A stretch of DNA of 64,000 nucleotides from Plantago major (GCA_026545765.1 CM048843.1:868001-932000); one strand, 5' to 3'. Positions 44,517 through 57,483 are shown, counted from the stretch's first letter. Numbers and translations are program-made. Notes: generated by a model not told the origin, from the letters alone.

Positions 44517-47500
44517 ATGGCGAGAGTGATCTCGAGATGGGATCGGCAACGAAATCAGCTTCGTATACAAAGGCCAGAGGTCGGATTAAGGTTTATCAGG
44601 AGGAAATTGTTCCGATTTCTCCTCTTTGCACTCGCTGTCGTTGCGATTCTTCCGCCGCTTTACTTCCATTTCTATCTTCGTAGCTTTCAACAGGTCCATA
44701 TTTACACCTTAATCGACAATTTATGTGTTTGCAAGTGTTTTTCCGGTGATTGTTTGGTAGTTCCTCCGTTCCGTCCGTCCATGTTACCCACTAGTCCGGT
44801 CTATAGTGTAACTTTGAATACAAATTAATCTTGAACCGCAAATGTAAAATGTTCGATTAAATCATATTATGAAACTTTAGTCCTTAAAGTATCATAATAT
44901 AATTTAATTGAACATTTTACATTTACCGTTTAAGATTTATTCGTAGTCAAAGTTGAAAACGGTTGACCAAAAAAAGTTAAAATGGGTAACATGGACTGGA
45001 CGGAGGAAGTACTTGTTTGTTGTTATTGTAATCTAACTGAATAATCATGTATGATTAGTAGCTCTATTGGTAATTAGCTGTTAATACTGAGTAATAATGT
45101 CTTGTGGGAGCTAATGTGGAATTCGTAACTTCGATCTTCTGATGGTGCTGGTATCTGCAAGTTATGCTGCATTGGTACACGATCATCATCATGTTATTAG
45201 ACTTGTTAACTGTCAAGGCATGTATGCATTCATAATTCCATTAACAGCTTGGTGATGTATTACATATTAATCAATTCTTTTACGGCCTTTTACACCGTGT
45301 GTAAATACTAAATACACGTAAATTGCTAATGCTAATGTAGTTGTCGCTTTGATAAGGAAAGTTTTGTGGGTTTTTTTAGGAGAACCACGTTTCTGTTGTT
45401 CACTTGTGTTATGCAATTGATGTACAGGTACAATTTCGGAAGTGCAATTGGATACGGAGTCCTCCTTTAGTCTGCGCTCATGGGGGTGATTCATTGAAGG
45501 CCTTTCCCAATACTGTAGGCATCTCCTATTCCCTTTGACTTTCTTTTTTCTGTTTCTGGTCCGCGCTACGTATCAAAATTTAGTAGAAGTTAAGGAAGAT
45601 ATTTTTATTGGTTGATGTTTCTTGATCTTTGTTTGTAACAGATGGATGCGTATCATTTAGCTCTAAACTCTCAAGTAGATTGCATTGAAATTGACGTATC
45701 ACGTTCATCAGATGGAGTATTGTTTGCCCTTCATGACAGGTATTATTGGATGTGTGTGGTGGTAGCTTTCTTTTACAAGATCACAAAATCAATATGATCT
45801 GCTCTCAAGCCAAATGAACTTCTCCAATTAATAACATTTCACAAGGATGCGTGACTAGGAATTGCCACTAGCTAGTTGATAATATGATCCTGAATAAAGC
45901 TGTTTTGTATCTCAGAATGAAGATTATGGATGAAATTTTATTGTAAGCTGACAAAGACCGATAAGTCTGTAGTTGTATAACAGGTTTATAAAGAGTCTAA
46001 AAAGGTAAAATTTAGTTTATGAAACAGGATATAGAAAGAAACACTAATGAATGAGCTATGCAGGAGGTGGCTTATGATTTTTATTAATAACATTGCCAGA
46101 AATGACTTTTAAAGCATAGAGCTCATCTTATTACACGAAGTGGTATTACTAATCTCGTTCCTGTTGGAAATTTATATGATTGTTCCGGACATTATGGTGG
46201 TGTTTCTATAAATGAATGAATTGATTGAAGAAGTTGCATCTATAATACTTTATTGTCTCTCTATTAATATAGAAATTTAAAGGTTTAGAAGTTTTGTGTC
46301 CTAGAATGTTAACGGCAATGGGTCTAAAACTAAGAAACTAATGGTGGTTTATGTAAGTATGTCAATTATTCAGGGGAGTTTTATGTAGAAACCTTATTAT
46401 TTTCCTGACTGCTTTAGTTCTTGAGTGAATAATAAACTAGAGCTGTTCAGAGTGTTGATTCTCACATACTACAGGCAGGGATCTGCAGAGATTATCTGGG
46501 AATCATACTTCTAGAGTTGGTCATATGAGCATGAAAGAGGTGAAAGGCATGATTATTTTCATAATTGGCACATGTGTATCTTGATTAAGGTCTAAGTTTA
46601 TTTTACTCTTCCTGGCATTAAAGATTGCAGATCTGAATTCCAGTCAGCATTCTACCGAGTTCCATAATGTTAATATTCCGACCATTGAGGATGCACTGAA
46701 GGTACTGCAATAATCTCTTTTCCTCTCCAAATAAAACTTGATGAGGTTTTAGATTAAATTTGACATAAAAGAGTATTTATACCATATGACCATTAGTTTA
46801 GGCTGTTCATACGCTTAGGGTAAAATGAGAGAATGGTTTTACCATCTTTACATAAATTTCCTAAAGTTTCAACGAGTTATTATACTTAAGGCTGGTTTCT
46901 TTTCTTTGTCAGTTGGTATCAGGATCTGTTAGGCAGGTAATTTTAGACGCAAAAGTTGGTCCTCCTCTACATGAGAAAGGTCTTGCCAAGGATATCATAT
47001 CTGTGGTAAGTTCGAGGTGTTGTGTAGAAGATTTATCTTCTTTTTTTCTTTTTTTTCTTTTTTCCTGAGTTGCTTGGTATTATTTGTTAAATGTACATTT
47101 GTATCTTCACTGCGCAATCTGATAAATGGAGAGTGGCTTAAAATGTTGCTATCTTTGCTAGAGCATATAATCTATTAACTGCTCCGCACGTATAGTCCTG
47201 TCAGTAGGAGCTTTTTACTGACAAAATTATATCTAGCAAACCCTTCAGTACCATTCTCTCCTATGCTTTTATCTAGTTTATGACATGATTAACATTTCAG
47301 CAAAGTGACTTGTGATCTTATTCGTATACTTTTGCAGGTTGAAAAAACTGGGTGTAAGAACTGTGTTGTATGGGCCAAAAGTGACTCTCTAGCAAGGGAT
47401 GTCATCAAGTTATCAAACGATATTACGGTATTCCCTATAGCCATCTCTAATCCACAGAGATTATAGCCAAAAAAATCCTTGTTTTGTATGCTAGTTATGC

Positions 47501-48167
47501 CAAAGGTATATGCTCTTATCTGTTGCATGGAATCCCAATTGTTTTGAGAAACTCTGTGCCAAAGCCCCCGACCTTTCTGAAGGTGGGAAAAAATGGTTCT
47601 GTTGCAGAGTTGGCCAAAACATGAGGAGGTTTCCATGCAATGAAACTATAAAAGGGGATGTAGCCAAGTTAGAATGGCACATGGAAATTCATACATTTTT
47701 CTCTGATGCATCAGTAAGGACTAAGAGAACAGTCTATACTTCATCTCATATCTCATGGTGGTGTAGCTGACATCCATTGCATCTTTCATGCTTCTGCAGG
47801 TTGGATACATTGTAATGATGGATCAGTCCACTAGAACTAGGACACAACCATTGAGGATGAGAGGAGCTGGAGTTGTCGGTGTTTTCCACCCTTTAATTGA
47901 TGAAAAACTAGTGAAAATCCTCCACGGGTATGGATTTCTGAGCACATACATGCTGATAGATATCTGCAACACAATTTAATGCCTGCTATTCTTGACAGGA
48001 GGAACAAGAAGGTTTATTCATGGACAGTGGATGAAGAGGATTCTATGCACAGAATGTTGTTGGAGGGTGTGGATGCTGTAGTCACTAGTAATCCTACCCT
48101 ACTACAGCGTGTTATGCAAGACGTGAAAACTCAATGCCTTGAAGAAGGATATTCATATTCATCTTGA
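44517..48167 (+). CDS. GDPD4: Glycerophosphodiester phosphodiesterase, GDPD4-like, copy 1
   Basis: GDPDs hydrolyse glycerophosphodiesters to glycerol-3-phosphate and an alcohol in phospholipid turnover. Nine exons: 44,517-44,693; 45,428-45,514; 45,642-45,739; 46,479-46,539; 46,624-46,701; 46,913-47,005; 47,338-47,427; 47,800-47,927; 47,999-48,167. They sum to 981 nt, or 326 residues. One membrane anchor lies at about residues 32-54 (FRFLLFALAVVAILPPLYF) after a basic N-terminus. The catalytic domain follows, with AHGGDSLKAFPNT (His and Gly loop), CIEIDVSRSSDG (Glu and Asp), ALHD (second His) and the closing VYSWTVDEEDSM...GVDAVVTSNP. All these key residues are present. In Arabidopsis a GDPD4 gene and an eIF2D-like gene are neighbours (recalled), and the same pair lies here. 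Intron 1 holds a MITE. This is the likely functional copy. Confidence 0.93.
44760..45009. mobile_element. Stowaway MITE in GDPD copy 1 intron 1 (250 bp)
   Basis: The ends GTTCCTCCGTTCCGTCCGTC and, reversed, CTTCCTCCGTCCAGTCC both run into CATGTTACCC. An inner inverted repeat (AAATGTAAAATGTTC... / ...GAACATTTTACATTT) makes a second hairpin. TA flanks at 44,758-44,759 and 45,010-45,011. It is not seen in the matching intron of copy 2, so it inserted after the duplication or was lost there. Confidence 0.85.
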
Positions 48168-49013
48168 TAAATTTCTCTCCGATTCTATGAATCATTATTC
48201 TTTCATTGAGAAAAAAGGAGACATTTCCCTGTGATGTAGTGTCACTCCAAAACTGGGAAACATATATGGTATAGATTTAAATATACGCAGAAGTAACTTT
48301 CCTAATGTAGACATCCATCGCGATGATGAAGTTCAGTGAGGATATGGAGTTTCTTTGCGATACACATTCTAAGTCAGGTTTGCATGGCTACAATATACAG
48401 CTTGAAGTAACATGAAGTTTGGCAATCAAGAAAGGCCTTGTGTAGCTTGACATATGTTGAAGAATTGAATGATAATAATGCTGCCTTTTTTCCTTCTTTT
48501 TCTTAGTAAATAACTTAAAACCCGGGCTCAAATCCTTGCTACGTCCCTGATTCATGTCTCATGGGTTACTTTTCCATCGATATGTTTTTTCCATCTTAAC
48601 CACTATATGGGATTAGCGTCCTCCATCGATAGCCATGGATTTTAGGAAACAAAAAAATTCAGAAGAGAGTATATAAGCTGTCATTTATAACTCTGGACAA
48701 CTAGAATGAAAACTCAAATGTTACTACCAACTAATCCAACAACTAGTTAGTCTTCTTCTCTACTTTTTGCTCAATAAGAATTGGAACAACTACCACTACA
48801 CTAATCTGGACCATGCTTATTTTGTGTCTTCATGTTAAAGCAAACCGAATTCGGCAATTACTTAACAACAATTCAATCCTTCCTGCTGCAGTGCTCTGCT
48901 TAAAAGAGGTGTTCTTCCATCTCCATGTACTGTCAGATCCATTAATCGATGAAATAATCTTAGAAAACAGTTATAAAAGTTGCACTTAAAAACTAAATTT
49001 TGTGGCCGTAAAA
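48168..49013. other. Spacer between GDPD copy 1 and orphan DUF2062 exon
   Basis: 846 bp containing the GDPD 3' UTR and the former promoter of the DUF2062 gene. The corresponding spacer in copy 2 is 1,952 bp. No further gene is seen. Confidence 0.5.
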
Positions 49014-49099
49014 ATGCTGAGAGGCAGCTTTAGATTCAGAGTTGTCGCATCTTGGTTCCGTAGTAAGGTGGACAGCCGCCTTCTCCAAAACCTCCGCAG
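49014..49099 (+). pseudogene. Orphan first exon of a DUF2062 gene
   Basis: The 86-nt stretch encodes MLRGSFRFRVVASWFRSKVD and eight further residues before a splice donor AG|GTTAGT. The first exon of the complete DUF2062 gene at 57,484 has the same length, phase, start (MLKRSFRLGLITSWFRTKV) and donor position. Exons 2-5 are absent; a solo LTR starts 77 bp downstream. It is the truncated end of the tandem duplication. Confidence 0.85.
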
Positions 49100-49176
49100 G
49101 TTAGTACTTTTCCTTCATGAATGTTGTAGAGCTTAAGATTTTACGAGACGTAAATTTGTACATTCATCTTATCATC

Positions 49177-51992
49177 TGTGACGCCCGCCATGAAGCACCC
49201 TGCTCCATGGCTCAGCGCACCCGCCTGCACCCTTCCTACCATACCATCTCTTATCTGACAGAAGTTGCAGGAAACGGACTAAAATCAAAGAAAAGAAAAG
49301 TCATGTACTATACCTGATATTTTCAGCATTCTCTATGTGGGCCCATCTTGGCAACTCACATCAATAAACTAATCTCCATAGCTTTTCTAATAATCAACAA
49401 ACTCTCCTAAAGTCATAACAAGAGTTGCAAGGCAATAGAATGACAAACAATGTGAAATAGAGATTTCAATGTGTAAACAGATGATGATACGAGTACGAAT
49501 CGGATACCAACCATAAAACTCCCAAACATATAGACTACATTATTACTCCATCGAGGCGCGACCTCACAAATAAACAAGATCAAGCATGCCGAGGTTCATG
49601 CTATACCAGATTACGGAACACACCAACCACCGGTAGTATTCGGAGTCTGGGGATTGGGAATCTGCAGGAGATGATCTTAACCGTCGGTCCGTCCCCCCGG
49701 TAGCCACTCGGTAGCCACTCACTTACAATCCTGGGCCCGAATTGAATTCAAATCAGTATTTGTAACTCATAATCACATATGCTCGTTATCAGATCTGAAA
49801 GAGAACAATATCAAATAAACAGAACCTGAACTCGAATCAGGTATATCAATATAGACCGATAGGTCAACAATGTCAAGAGGAGGAATATATGAATCATGAT
49901 TTCATCATGAGTGGTCCGAATAGAAGATTACAATTGTACGAAGAGGTACAAGGATACAACATTTGTCATTTCAACATGATCAGAGTAGAAAGGAAAGACA
50001 ATGTGTGGGGAAATTTATATGATAAAGGAGTAAGGGTACAATTGATCGAGGAAAGATACAAAGAATCCAAAGAAAGAGGAAAATCTGATCAATAGGACAT
50101 GAAACATGACGACTTAAAATGAAAGTCATCACGGGAACAACTGGACAAAGCAATCATGGACATAGAAATATCCAGAGAAACAATAAAAGTGATGACAAAA
50201 TTAATCCAGGCGAAAAGAAGGAAATGATGAAAAGACAAGACATGAGTGAGAACACTCGGAACAAAGAGAAATGGGTTCATGAATTGATTGTCAAATAAAC
50301 AAGGGGTTAACGAGGAAGGAAATGATAGGAGATACATAAGAGATTTCAAAGAGTAGTATGGATTTCAAATGAACTAAAATGATCATGAGTTGATCAACTT
50401 ATACAAGATTTATAAGAATCAATAACAAAGGTCATCAGTGAGCAAGTTGAGAAGAGCAGCTGGCAAGGTAGAAAGAATAGTTACAATAGAACTAGAGATG
50501 ATCTCGAGTTGAAAGAGAAACTCGTTAACAAATGAAAGAAGTTGAACTTGGTTAAGATTAATTAAGGGTAGCAAAGAGGGAATAAGCGAATCAATGGTAG
50601 TATAGTAATCAATAGAGAATTACTTTTGGATAATAAACGCTCGGGTTGAATGGGCATGTCCTAAACAAATGGTTTCACAAGAAGGTCTAGCAATACATTG
50701 AACAAGTTGAGACAATAAACAAGGTGTTGGGTATGAAACAGTAAACAACATTCTGGCAAGTTTTGTGAATGATCAGCCACATGAATATGATCAAATATCA
50801 TATGATATAAGAATGTCCAATAAATAAACGGTGGCATAAGCATGATCAAAAAGTGTATTGAATGGGATATGGCACAATATCAAAGATAGCAAATTCTAGT
50901 AACGAAGACAAATGTCCTTTTTTCCCAGGGGCCAGATGCCCGAACGGTATAAAAGAGAAGGCTAGAATCCTTACCAATGGTATCATACATTGCTCGGTGA
51001 ATTAAACTATATAGCCAAGATGCACTTTACAATCCTGCAACATCTCGACAATCAAACTCGAACCAAATTTATTCCGTGAGGCTGCTAACCTATACAAGGG
51101 CATGACCTCCGTGCCAAAAAATGTAACAATTGACCAAAATATAAATTCACCGATTAAAATACGTATAAATAGTATTTGCACAATAAAAAGTGCTAAATAA
51201 TCCGTCAACGAATATAATTATAACAAATTTAAAATGTAATAAATTCCTATGACTCAATTAACTACACAGACCAATAGAAAATTCAAAAGAAACGCACTGT
51301 AGTGAGGACCGGAAATATCATGCGGTTGGCAACCAACTTTCATCCATTCTCGTTTCTTTCTTTAATTTTATTTCTTGCAAACTATTGGAATTAATTAGAG
51401 AAGCAAAGGAAAATGGGGTGGTCTTGTGTGTGCGGAAACAAAGTTGTAGTGTATGATTTGTTTTGTCTCTGAAATACTTTGGGAATTCTCTGATTCTGCT
51501 CGTGCAAATGAAAAAGGAAGAGATTAACATATATATATGATACATGCAGACAGGTGGTGTGGCTTGAATTGATGTATTGAGAGCCTGCATGTAAATTACT
51601 TCGCCACGAAGAAATAATTGTGTCAAGTTAGACAAATCGGCAGGTGTAAAGTATATATACTTTTATTATTATTTTAAAATTTGAATTATTTCCACCAATC
51701 TGCTTATTTCGATTTTCACAGATATGTAATATATAGCAATGTGGTCCAACAAATAAGTACTGTAAATACGTGCGGTTCATATTACGGTGACCGTTCTTTT
51801 ATAGACCTTCGTTTGGATATAAAATAATTTAAATCAAAACTATTAACATGCCAGACCTAAAATTATATAAAACAACGATAACAACTAAACTTTAAAACTG
51901 CGTACGCCTAACTAAAATAATAGAAAATGATGATTATTATAATAATATTTTTATAATTTATCAAAATCGGTTCCTGCAAGTAGGGCGTTACA
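49177..51992 (+). mobile_element. Solo LTR of a Gypsy (Del/Tekay-like) element, fossil
   Basis: The 2.82-kb block starts TGTGACGCCC and ends GGGCGTTACA, which is TG...CA with 9 of 10 inverted terminal bases. It is flanked by TCATC (49,172-49,176) and TAATC (51,993-51,997), a 5-bp target duplication with one difference. It has no coding frame and one TATA-like box (GGTATAAAAGAG, about 50,957). Very long LTRs with TGTRACGCCC-type ends are known in the Del/Tekay chromoviruses. No internal region is present, as expected after LTR-LTR recombination. Strand is a guess from the TATA box. Confidence 0.7.
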
Positions 51993-52417
51993 TAATCTAT
52001 ACCATTTCCCTTTTGAGTGGGAAATTCTTCAACTCCCTTTGAATGGAGAAATTCTTCAACTTTCGGCACTAGCTACACGTGTCCGTACATTTACAAATGT
52101 AACGCATCTAATCAAATCATCCTCCAAATGCAATTTCAGAAGCAACCTAAAACTTCGAGTTGATTAGCTACTTGATCAGAAATCAGAGAGAGATATTTAA
52201 AACATGAAAAAATTGAGCTTTGATTTGAGAGCAATATTTATATATTTGGAGGGAAATAATCTAATAATCTAGTGTGAGTGAGGTGCAGAGTAACTACATA
52301 GGAACGAATACGAGGGTCATTTCGTAATTTACACAGAAAAACTGAAATCCCAATTTTCCTGGTGAGCTGAAATCACAGTTCATTTCAGAGAGAAAAAAGC
52401 TCTGATTGTAATTTATA

Positions 52418-55400
52418 ATGGGATTCAACTTTGATTTCCAGGAGGAAATTGTACCGATCTGTCCTGTTTGTACTCGCTCTCTTCGCAATTCTTCCGTCTC
52501 TTTACTTCCATTTCCATCTCAGACGCATCCAACAGGTACGTGTATACATAATCTCCTGATTTTGAATTTTTTTTTTTTTTTTGAGTGTTTTTGTTCGTGA
52601 TTGTTTGGTGGTTGATGATATGTAGGTAACCTAGTTAATTTTATTTCTGCAAATGATAATGAATTGCTGAGTTGCAAATTTTCTAGAATTGGTGGATTTA
52701 TTGGGCACTTTATAATCTAGTATGGTATTATGGAATTCGGAAGTTAGATGCGTGTGGTGATAGTTAATTTATGCTGAATTGGCGTGTCCTTGTGTCATAA
52801 CTCATATGGTAGTCGTCGTTGGCTTCGGTTATGATAAGTATGTTACTGGATTCTATTTTATGGCTGGTGAATTTCGAGTATCAATCGCCTTAAGGAGGCC
52901 TTATAATCCGCTGATGAAACACTTGATTAGCTTAGTTAGGAAGAAGCCTTATAAGTTAACCAAATGAATCCTCTTTTCTAGTTATAAGCTGAAGTTTTGT
53001 GATGTATGCACAGATACAATTATTGAACTGCAATTGGATAAGGAGTCCTCCTTTAGTGTGTGCTCATGGGGGTGACACATTGAAGGCCTTTCCAAACACG
53101 GTAGGTACCTTATGTTTCCTTTTACTTATTTGGTCCTAACTATGCAAAGATTAGTTGAACTGAAGGTTGATGTGTTTATTTAGTTGATTTTCTTGACCTT
53201 GTCTTGGACAGATAGATGCATATAATATAGCGCTAAATTCTCAAGTAGATTGCATTGAAATTGATGTGTCACGTTCATCGGATGGTGTACTGTTTGCTGT
53301 TCATGACAGGTATTATTGGACATTCTCCCTCCCTCCTTTATCAGGTTTCCGGGATAGTTTTCATGTTCGCAATATCATGAATCATAGTGATCAAGCCAAA
53401 CGAACTCATGTACTGAATAAAAGTATACCAAGGTAGTCAGATACTAAGACTTCATGGATAAACAAGTTGAGAGTATAATCTTGAATAAAGCTGATAAGTA
53501 TACCAGATCTGATTAGTTCGTGGCCACAATGCAAAACACACAAGTAATTTTGGTTGTGAGCAGGCAGAGAGGAAACAGTACATAGGAATAGTTTTGTAAC
53601 TGGTCAAGAAGAGGACAATGAATGAAAAGTTTAGTTGAAACAGTACATAGGAATAGGGGCTAAAGAATGAGCAATATGAGAACGGATTCATATTCTCACC
53701 ACCACTGAAATAACTTTCAAGGCATATATTGCTCATAATATTATGTGAAGTGGTAATAAGACTATTAATAAATAATAATCTGTGGTGTTTTAGAATACAA
53801 AATGCATTGAAGAAATTGGATCTGTAACATTTTGCTTGAGTTTTATATCATGTGAAGTTGTCCAGAATCTTGATTCTCACATGCTAAAGTCAGGGATCTG
53901 CAGAGATTATCTGGGAATCATACTTCTAGAGTTGGTTTCTTAACCAAGAAAGAGGTGAAAGGCTTGATAAGTATTTACATAGTCTATGTTTGGATGTTGA
54001 TTGAGATCTGATATTATGTCGCTTAGATTGCAGATCTGACTTCCAGCCAGCAATCGAAGGAGTTCCTTAATGTAAACATTCCAACCATTGAAGATGCACT
54101 GAAGGTATTTCAGTAGTCTTTCTTTTTGTATCCCAAAATTCCTTGACGAGGTTTTTGGCTGAATTTGACTTGAAAAGAATGTTATACCATCTCCGTAAGA
54201 CTTCGCAAAAAGTTCCCTGAGTTGTTATATTTAAGACTGGTTATTTTTGTGTGTCAGTTGATATCGGGGTCTGTTAGGCAGGTGATTCTAGATGCTAAAG
54301 TTGGCCCTCCACTACATGAGAAAGGACTTGCCAAGGATATAATATCTGTGGTAAGTTCACAGTATTATGTAAGAGGAGTATTTGTATTCTTTTCTCATGT
54401 ATTTGGTTGGGTTTTGTACAGTCTGATAGCAGGAAAAATGGCTTAATAGTTGGCATCTTTGAAATCATAAGATCATTTTTCAGCTCCATATGTACCGTCT
54501 TGTCTGTAGGAGTTTTTACAAACAAAACTATGCAAGCAAATCCATCAACCTTTCCTAAGCCTTATCCAGTTGATAGCTACGAAAAAACGAAGATCTTGTA
54601 AAGTGACTTGTGTGATTATTCATATACTTTTGCAGATTGAAAGAACCAAGTGTAAGAACTGCCTCGTATGGGCTAAAAGTGACACTCTCGCAAGGGATGT
54701 CATTGAGCTGTCAAAGGATATCACAGTAAGAAGTTTGTTACATTATTTTACTCCCATGTTTAATTTGTATGCAACATGTGCCAAAATGGTTTTCTGTTTG
54801 TTATACATAATCCATCTTCTTTTCAGAACTCTGCAGTCTGCACCAAAGCCCTGGAACTTTTTTAATATAGAAAGACGTGGGTTCTAGTGCAGAGTTTACC
54901 AAAAAAACTCAGGAGTTACAATACAATAAAACGAACACAAGGGATTTTGGTGCAAGTTACACAAAACATAGTATATTAATGCATATTTGACCCTGATCCA
55001 TGAATAAGGACTAAAAGAGTCTCGTTCTTTGACTGGATATCATTACTGCTATTTCAGTCTTACTGGTGCACCTGCCACTCATTGTCTTGTTTCATGCTTC
55101 TGTAGGTCGGCTACATTGTCATGATGGATCCCTCCACTGGAACTAGGACACAACCATTGAGGATGAGAAGAGCTGGAGCCGTGGCTGTTTATCACCCTTT
55201 AATTGACGAGGATCTAGTGAAGATCCTCCACTGGTATAAATTTATTATAAGTACATACTCCACTGGAGTAGTATTTGTGCTAAACATATGTCTGCGACAC
55301 ATGCTGATGCCCTGACTCTATAACTTACTAAGTATAGTCATTTTTCACGGTGTTGATAACAGGAATAACAAGAAAGTTTATACATGGACGGTGGATGAAG

Positions 55401-55531
55401 AGGATTCCATGCGGAGAATGTTGTTGGAGGGTGTAGATGCTGTAGTCACGAATAATCCCAAACTGCTACAGCATGTTATGCGTGATGTGAGAACTCAATG
55501 CCTTGAAGAAGGATTTACAGTCTCATTTTGA
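52418..55531 (+). CDS. GDPD4-like paralogue, copy 2, without the ancestral start codon
   Basis: Exons 2-9 are intact, in phase, and equal in length to copy 1: 53,014-53,100; 53,212-53,309; 53,894-53,954; 54,027-54,104; 54,258-54,350; 54,636-54,725; 55,106-55,233; 55,363-55,531. Catalytic phrases AHGGD, CIEIDVSRSSDG, VHD and TWTVDEEDSM are kept. Exon 1 (up to 52,535) still encodes the membrane anchor (RRKLYRSVLFVLALFAILPS), but in that frame a TAA at 52,415-52,417 precedes it and no ATG exists, because about 35 bases were lost relative to copy 1. The only nearby ATG (52,418) is in another frame; splicing at a weak donor after 52,450 would join it in phase to exon 2 and give a protein without the anchor. 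It is therefore a young pseudogene, a re-started gene, or a source of a soluble form. Confidence 0.72.
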
Positions 55532-56085
55532 TATTTTTTTGTTTCTTATGAATTGTTATTCTTTCTTTGAGGCGAAAAGGAAACTTATTCCCCTACTGAT
55601 AGAGAAGGTCTACATTGTGAAAACTCGTAATATTATAGAACTATATGTTATTTTGCATCTGCAGAAGTGTGCGGGACCTATAAGTAGCATTTGATGATAT
55701 TAAAGGTATTGTATTTCTCAGCCATAACCAAACATGCACTGCTACCTCTCAGAACGAAATGTATATTGAAATTTTAGCCTTTCAAGTTACCACATCCCGT
55801 GATGAATTGAATGTGCATTGTCACCTTCTTTAATAGTACTAATCCGGTTGAAGAAACATAAGAGTAAAGGAAGAAAAAAAGGGTCTCTCTCTTAGTCCGG
55901 CTCGAGAGAATTTCAGTAATCAACAAGAAGACTGGAAGATTTGCAATAACACTCCTCAACCACAACATGGCAAACTAAGCTTGCATATTCTCTCTTCTCT
56001 TGGCTTTTCTCTCAATCTGTGGTATATGTAATACGTTTGATTCAACAATTACACACTGAAATTCTATTTATACAAGTTAGAGAAT

Positions 56086-56193
56086 AAATCGCTATATAAT
56101 TCTGTTGAAACATAATTGATCTTCATAACATAAACTCTAGAAATCGCTACATAATTCTTTTGAAAAATAATTAATATTCATAACAGAAAATTC
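56086..56193 (+). repeat. Two-unit tandem repeat (~55 bp)
   Basis: Units starting AAATCGCTATATAATTC and AAATCGCTACATAATTC lie end to end (56,086-56,140 and 56,141-56,193) with scattered differences. Confidence 0.75.
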
Positions 56194-56382
56194 TGCGCAC
56201 TCTCTTTGAACAACAACCATTCGATTTTCCACGTGTACAATTCCGGTGCAATCTGACAGACTTATGTTGATACTAGTACAAAACAATGATTATCATAAAC
56301 AAAGAAAGTCTAGTAAAATGCCTGATTTTCCTTTATAAATGAAAAGTCACATTAGACTAGTGTAAGTTATATGGGGAATTAA

Positions 56383-56602
56383 TGTTGTGTCTGTGAGTTT
56401 TTATAAATGGGAATTTATGTTGTGACTGTAGGTTTTTGCATCTGGCGCGCTGTAAGTTCGGACTTATCTGGGAGATTTATCTGGGTTTTTGCATCAGTGA
56501 ATTTTATTTTGTGTCTGTGAGCTTTTATAACTGGATGAATTAATGTTGTGTCTGTGGGTTTTTATAACTGGAGTAATTAATGTTGTGTCTGTGAGTTCTA
56601 AC
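56383..56602 (+). repeat. Irregular repeat around ATGTTGTGTCTGTG
   Basis: Five units of about 36 bp share ATGTTGTGTCTGTGAG and TTTTTATAACTGG. Two units are separated by about 60 bases of unrelated sequence. The patch lies about 900 bp upstream of the DUF2062 start codon. Confidence 0.7.
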
Positions 56603-57483
56603 TTTTCTCTTGTTAGAATCTTTTATGTGATTGTGCAAACAACCAAGAATATGAGGGAATTAATGATGACCGTGCGCTAGTCTGATCGCTGACCACAATC
56701 AACTTAAAAAAGTGAATTTTCCTATTCTAATGGAAATTCAGTCTTTTTTTTCTAGAATTTGTACAAATGAATTGAGATGAACTCCAGACTTGAAATTCAA
56801 ACATGTTTAAAATAATTGTAATTCCTCAATCCCTTACTAAACCTAAAACCTTTCCATTTCCATTCAAACATGTTATGATATTTTCACCATTCAAATAAAT
56901 ATCATTCTAAATATGAATGATCAAGTATAAATTATGATAAAGTCCATAAATATATCTACCTTAAAAATATGCATGCACCTATAACTTTGTTTAATACATT
57001 GAACCATGTTCTTAAATAAAGAAAATCTTAATCTTACGAGTCGAACCTTAGAATATTAGAAAATAGAAACAATATACAGATTGAAGTATAAAATGGCCCA
57101 TACCATGCGTGACAAAACTAGACAAGTTCATTTCGTCACGTCAAAGCGATTACGAATGAACCCAATTTATCCATCCATCTACGTACACCAATACGACGCA
57201 GTTTCTATCATCTCTGACTCTCTGTCACCATGATTAAAGCTCAAAGCTCAGAAAAATCCTAACACCTTCATTCACCATTTCCAAGCTTCATTAACTCGAC
57301 AACCGACAACATAGAACTTCGTGCAGATTAATAAATCCAATCCTTCTGAAGAAACAGACTTGTCTCCTGTACTGTACTAGTACTAGATCCATTCAATTGA
57401 TCCATGGAATAACCATAAAACCAAAACCTAATTAGAGTTCAAAACGCCCAAACTGAAGCTTTGTTTCTTTGGGGATTGCAAAG

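Larger units (their letters stand above)
44065..49176. repeat. Tandem segmental duplication, copy 1
   Basis: This segment runs from the promoter of the coiled-coil gene through the complete GDPD copy 1 to DUF2062 exon 1. It matches 52,100 to about 57,600 in order and orientation. The right end is where the solo LTR begins. Borders are approximate because the non-coding parts have diverged. Confidence 0.8.
55532..57483. other. Spacer between GDPD copy 2 and DUF2062 gene
   Basis: 1.95 kb with the 3' UTR of GDPD copy 2 and the 5' region of the DUF2062 gene. It contains two small tandem-repeat patches (56,086-56,193 and about 56,383-56,602). No further gene was recognised. Confidence 0.5.

Noticed and set aside
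49117-49317. 66-codon open stretch at the start of the solo LTR
   Set aside because: It crosses the LTR border and has no homology to the DUF2062 exons.
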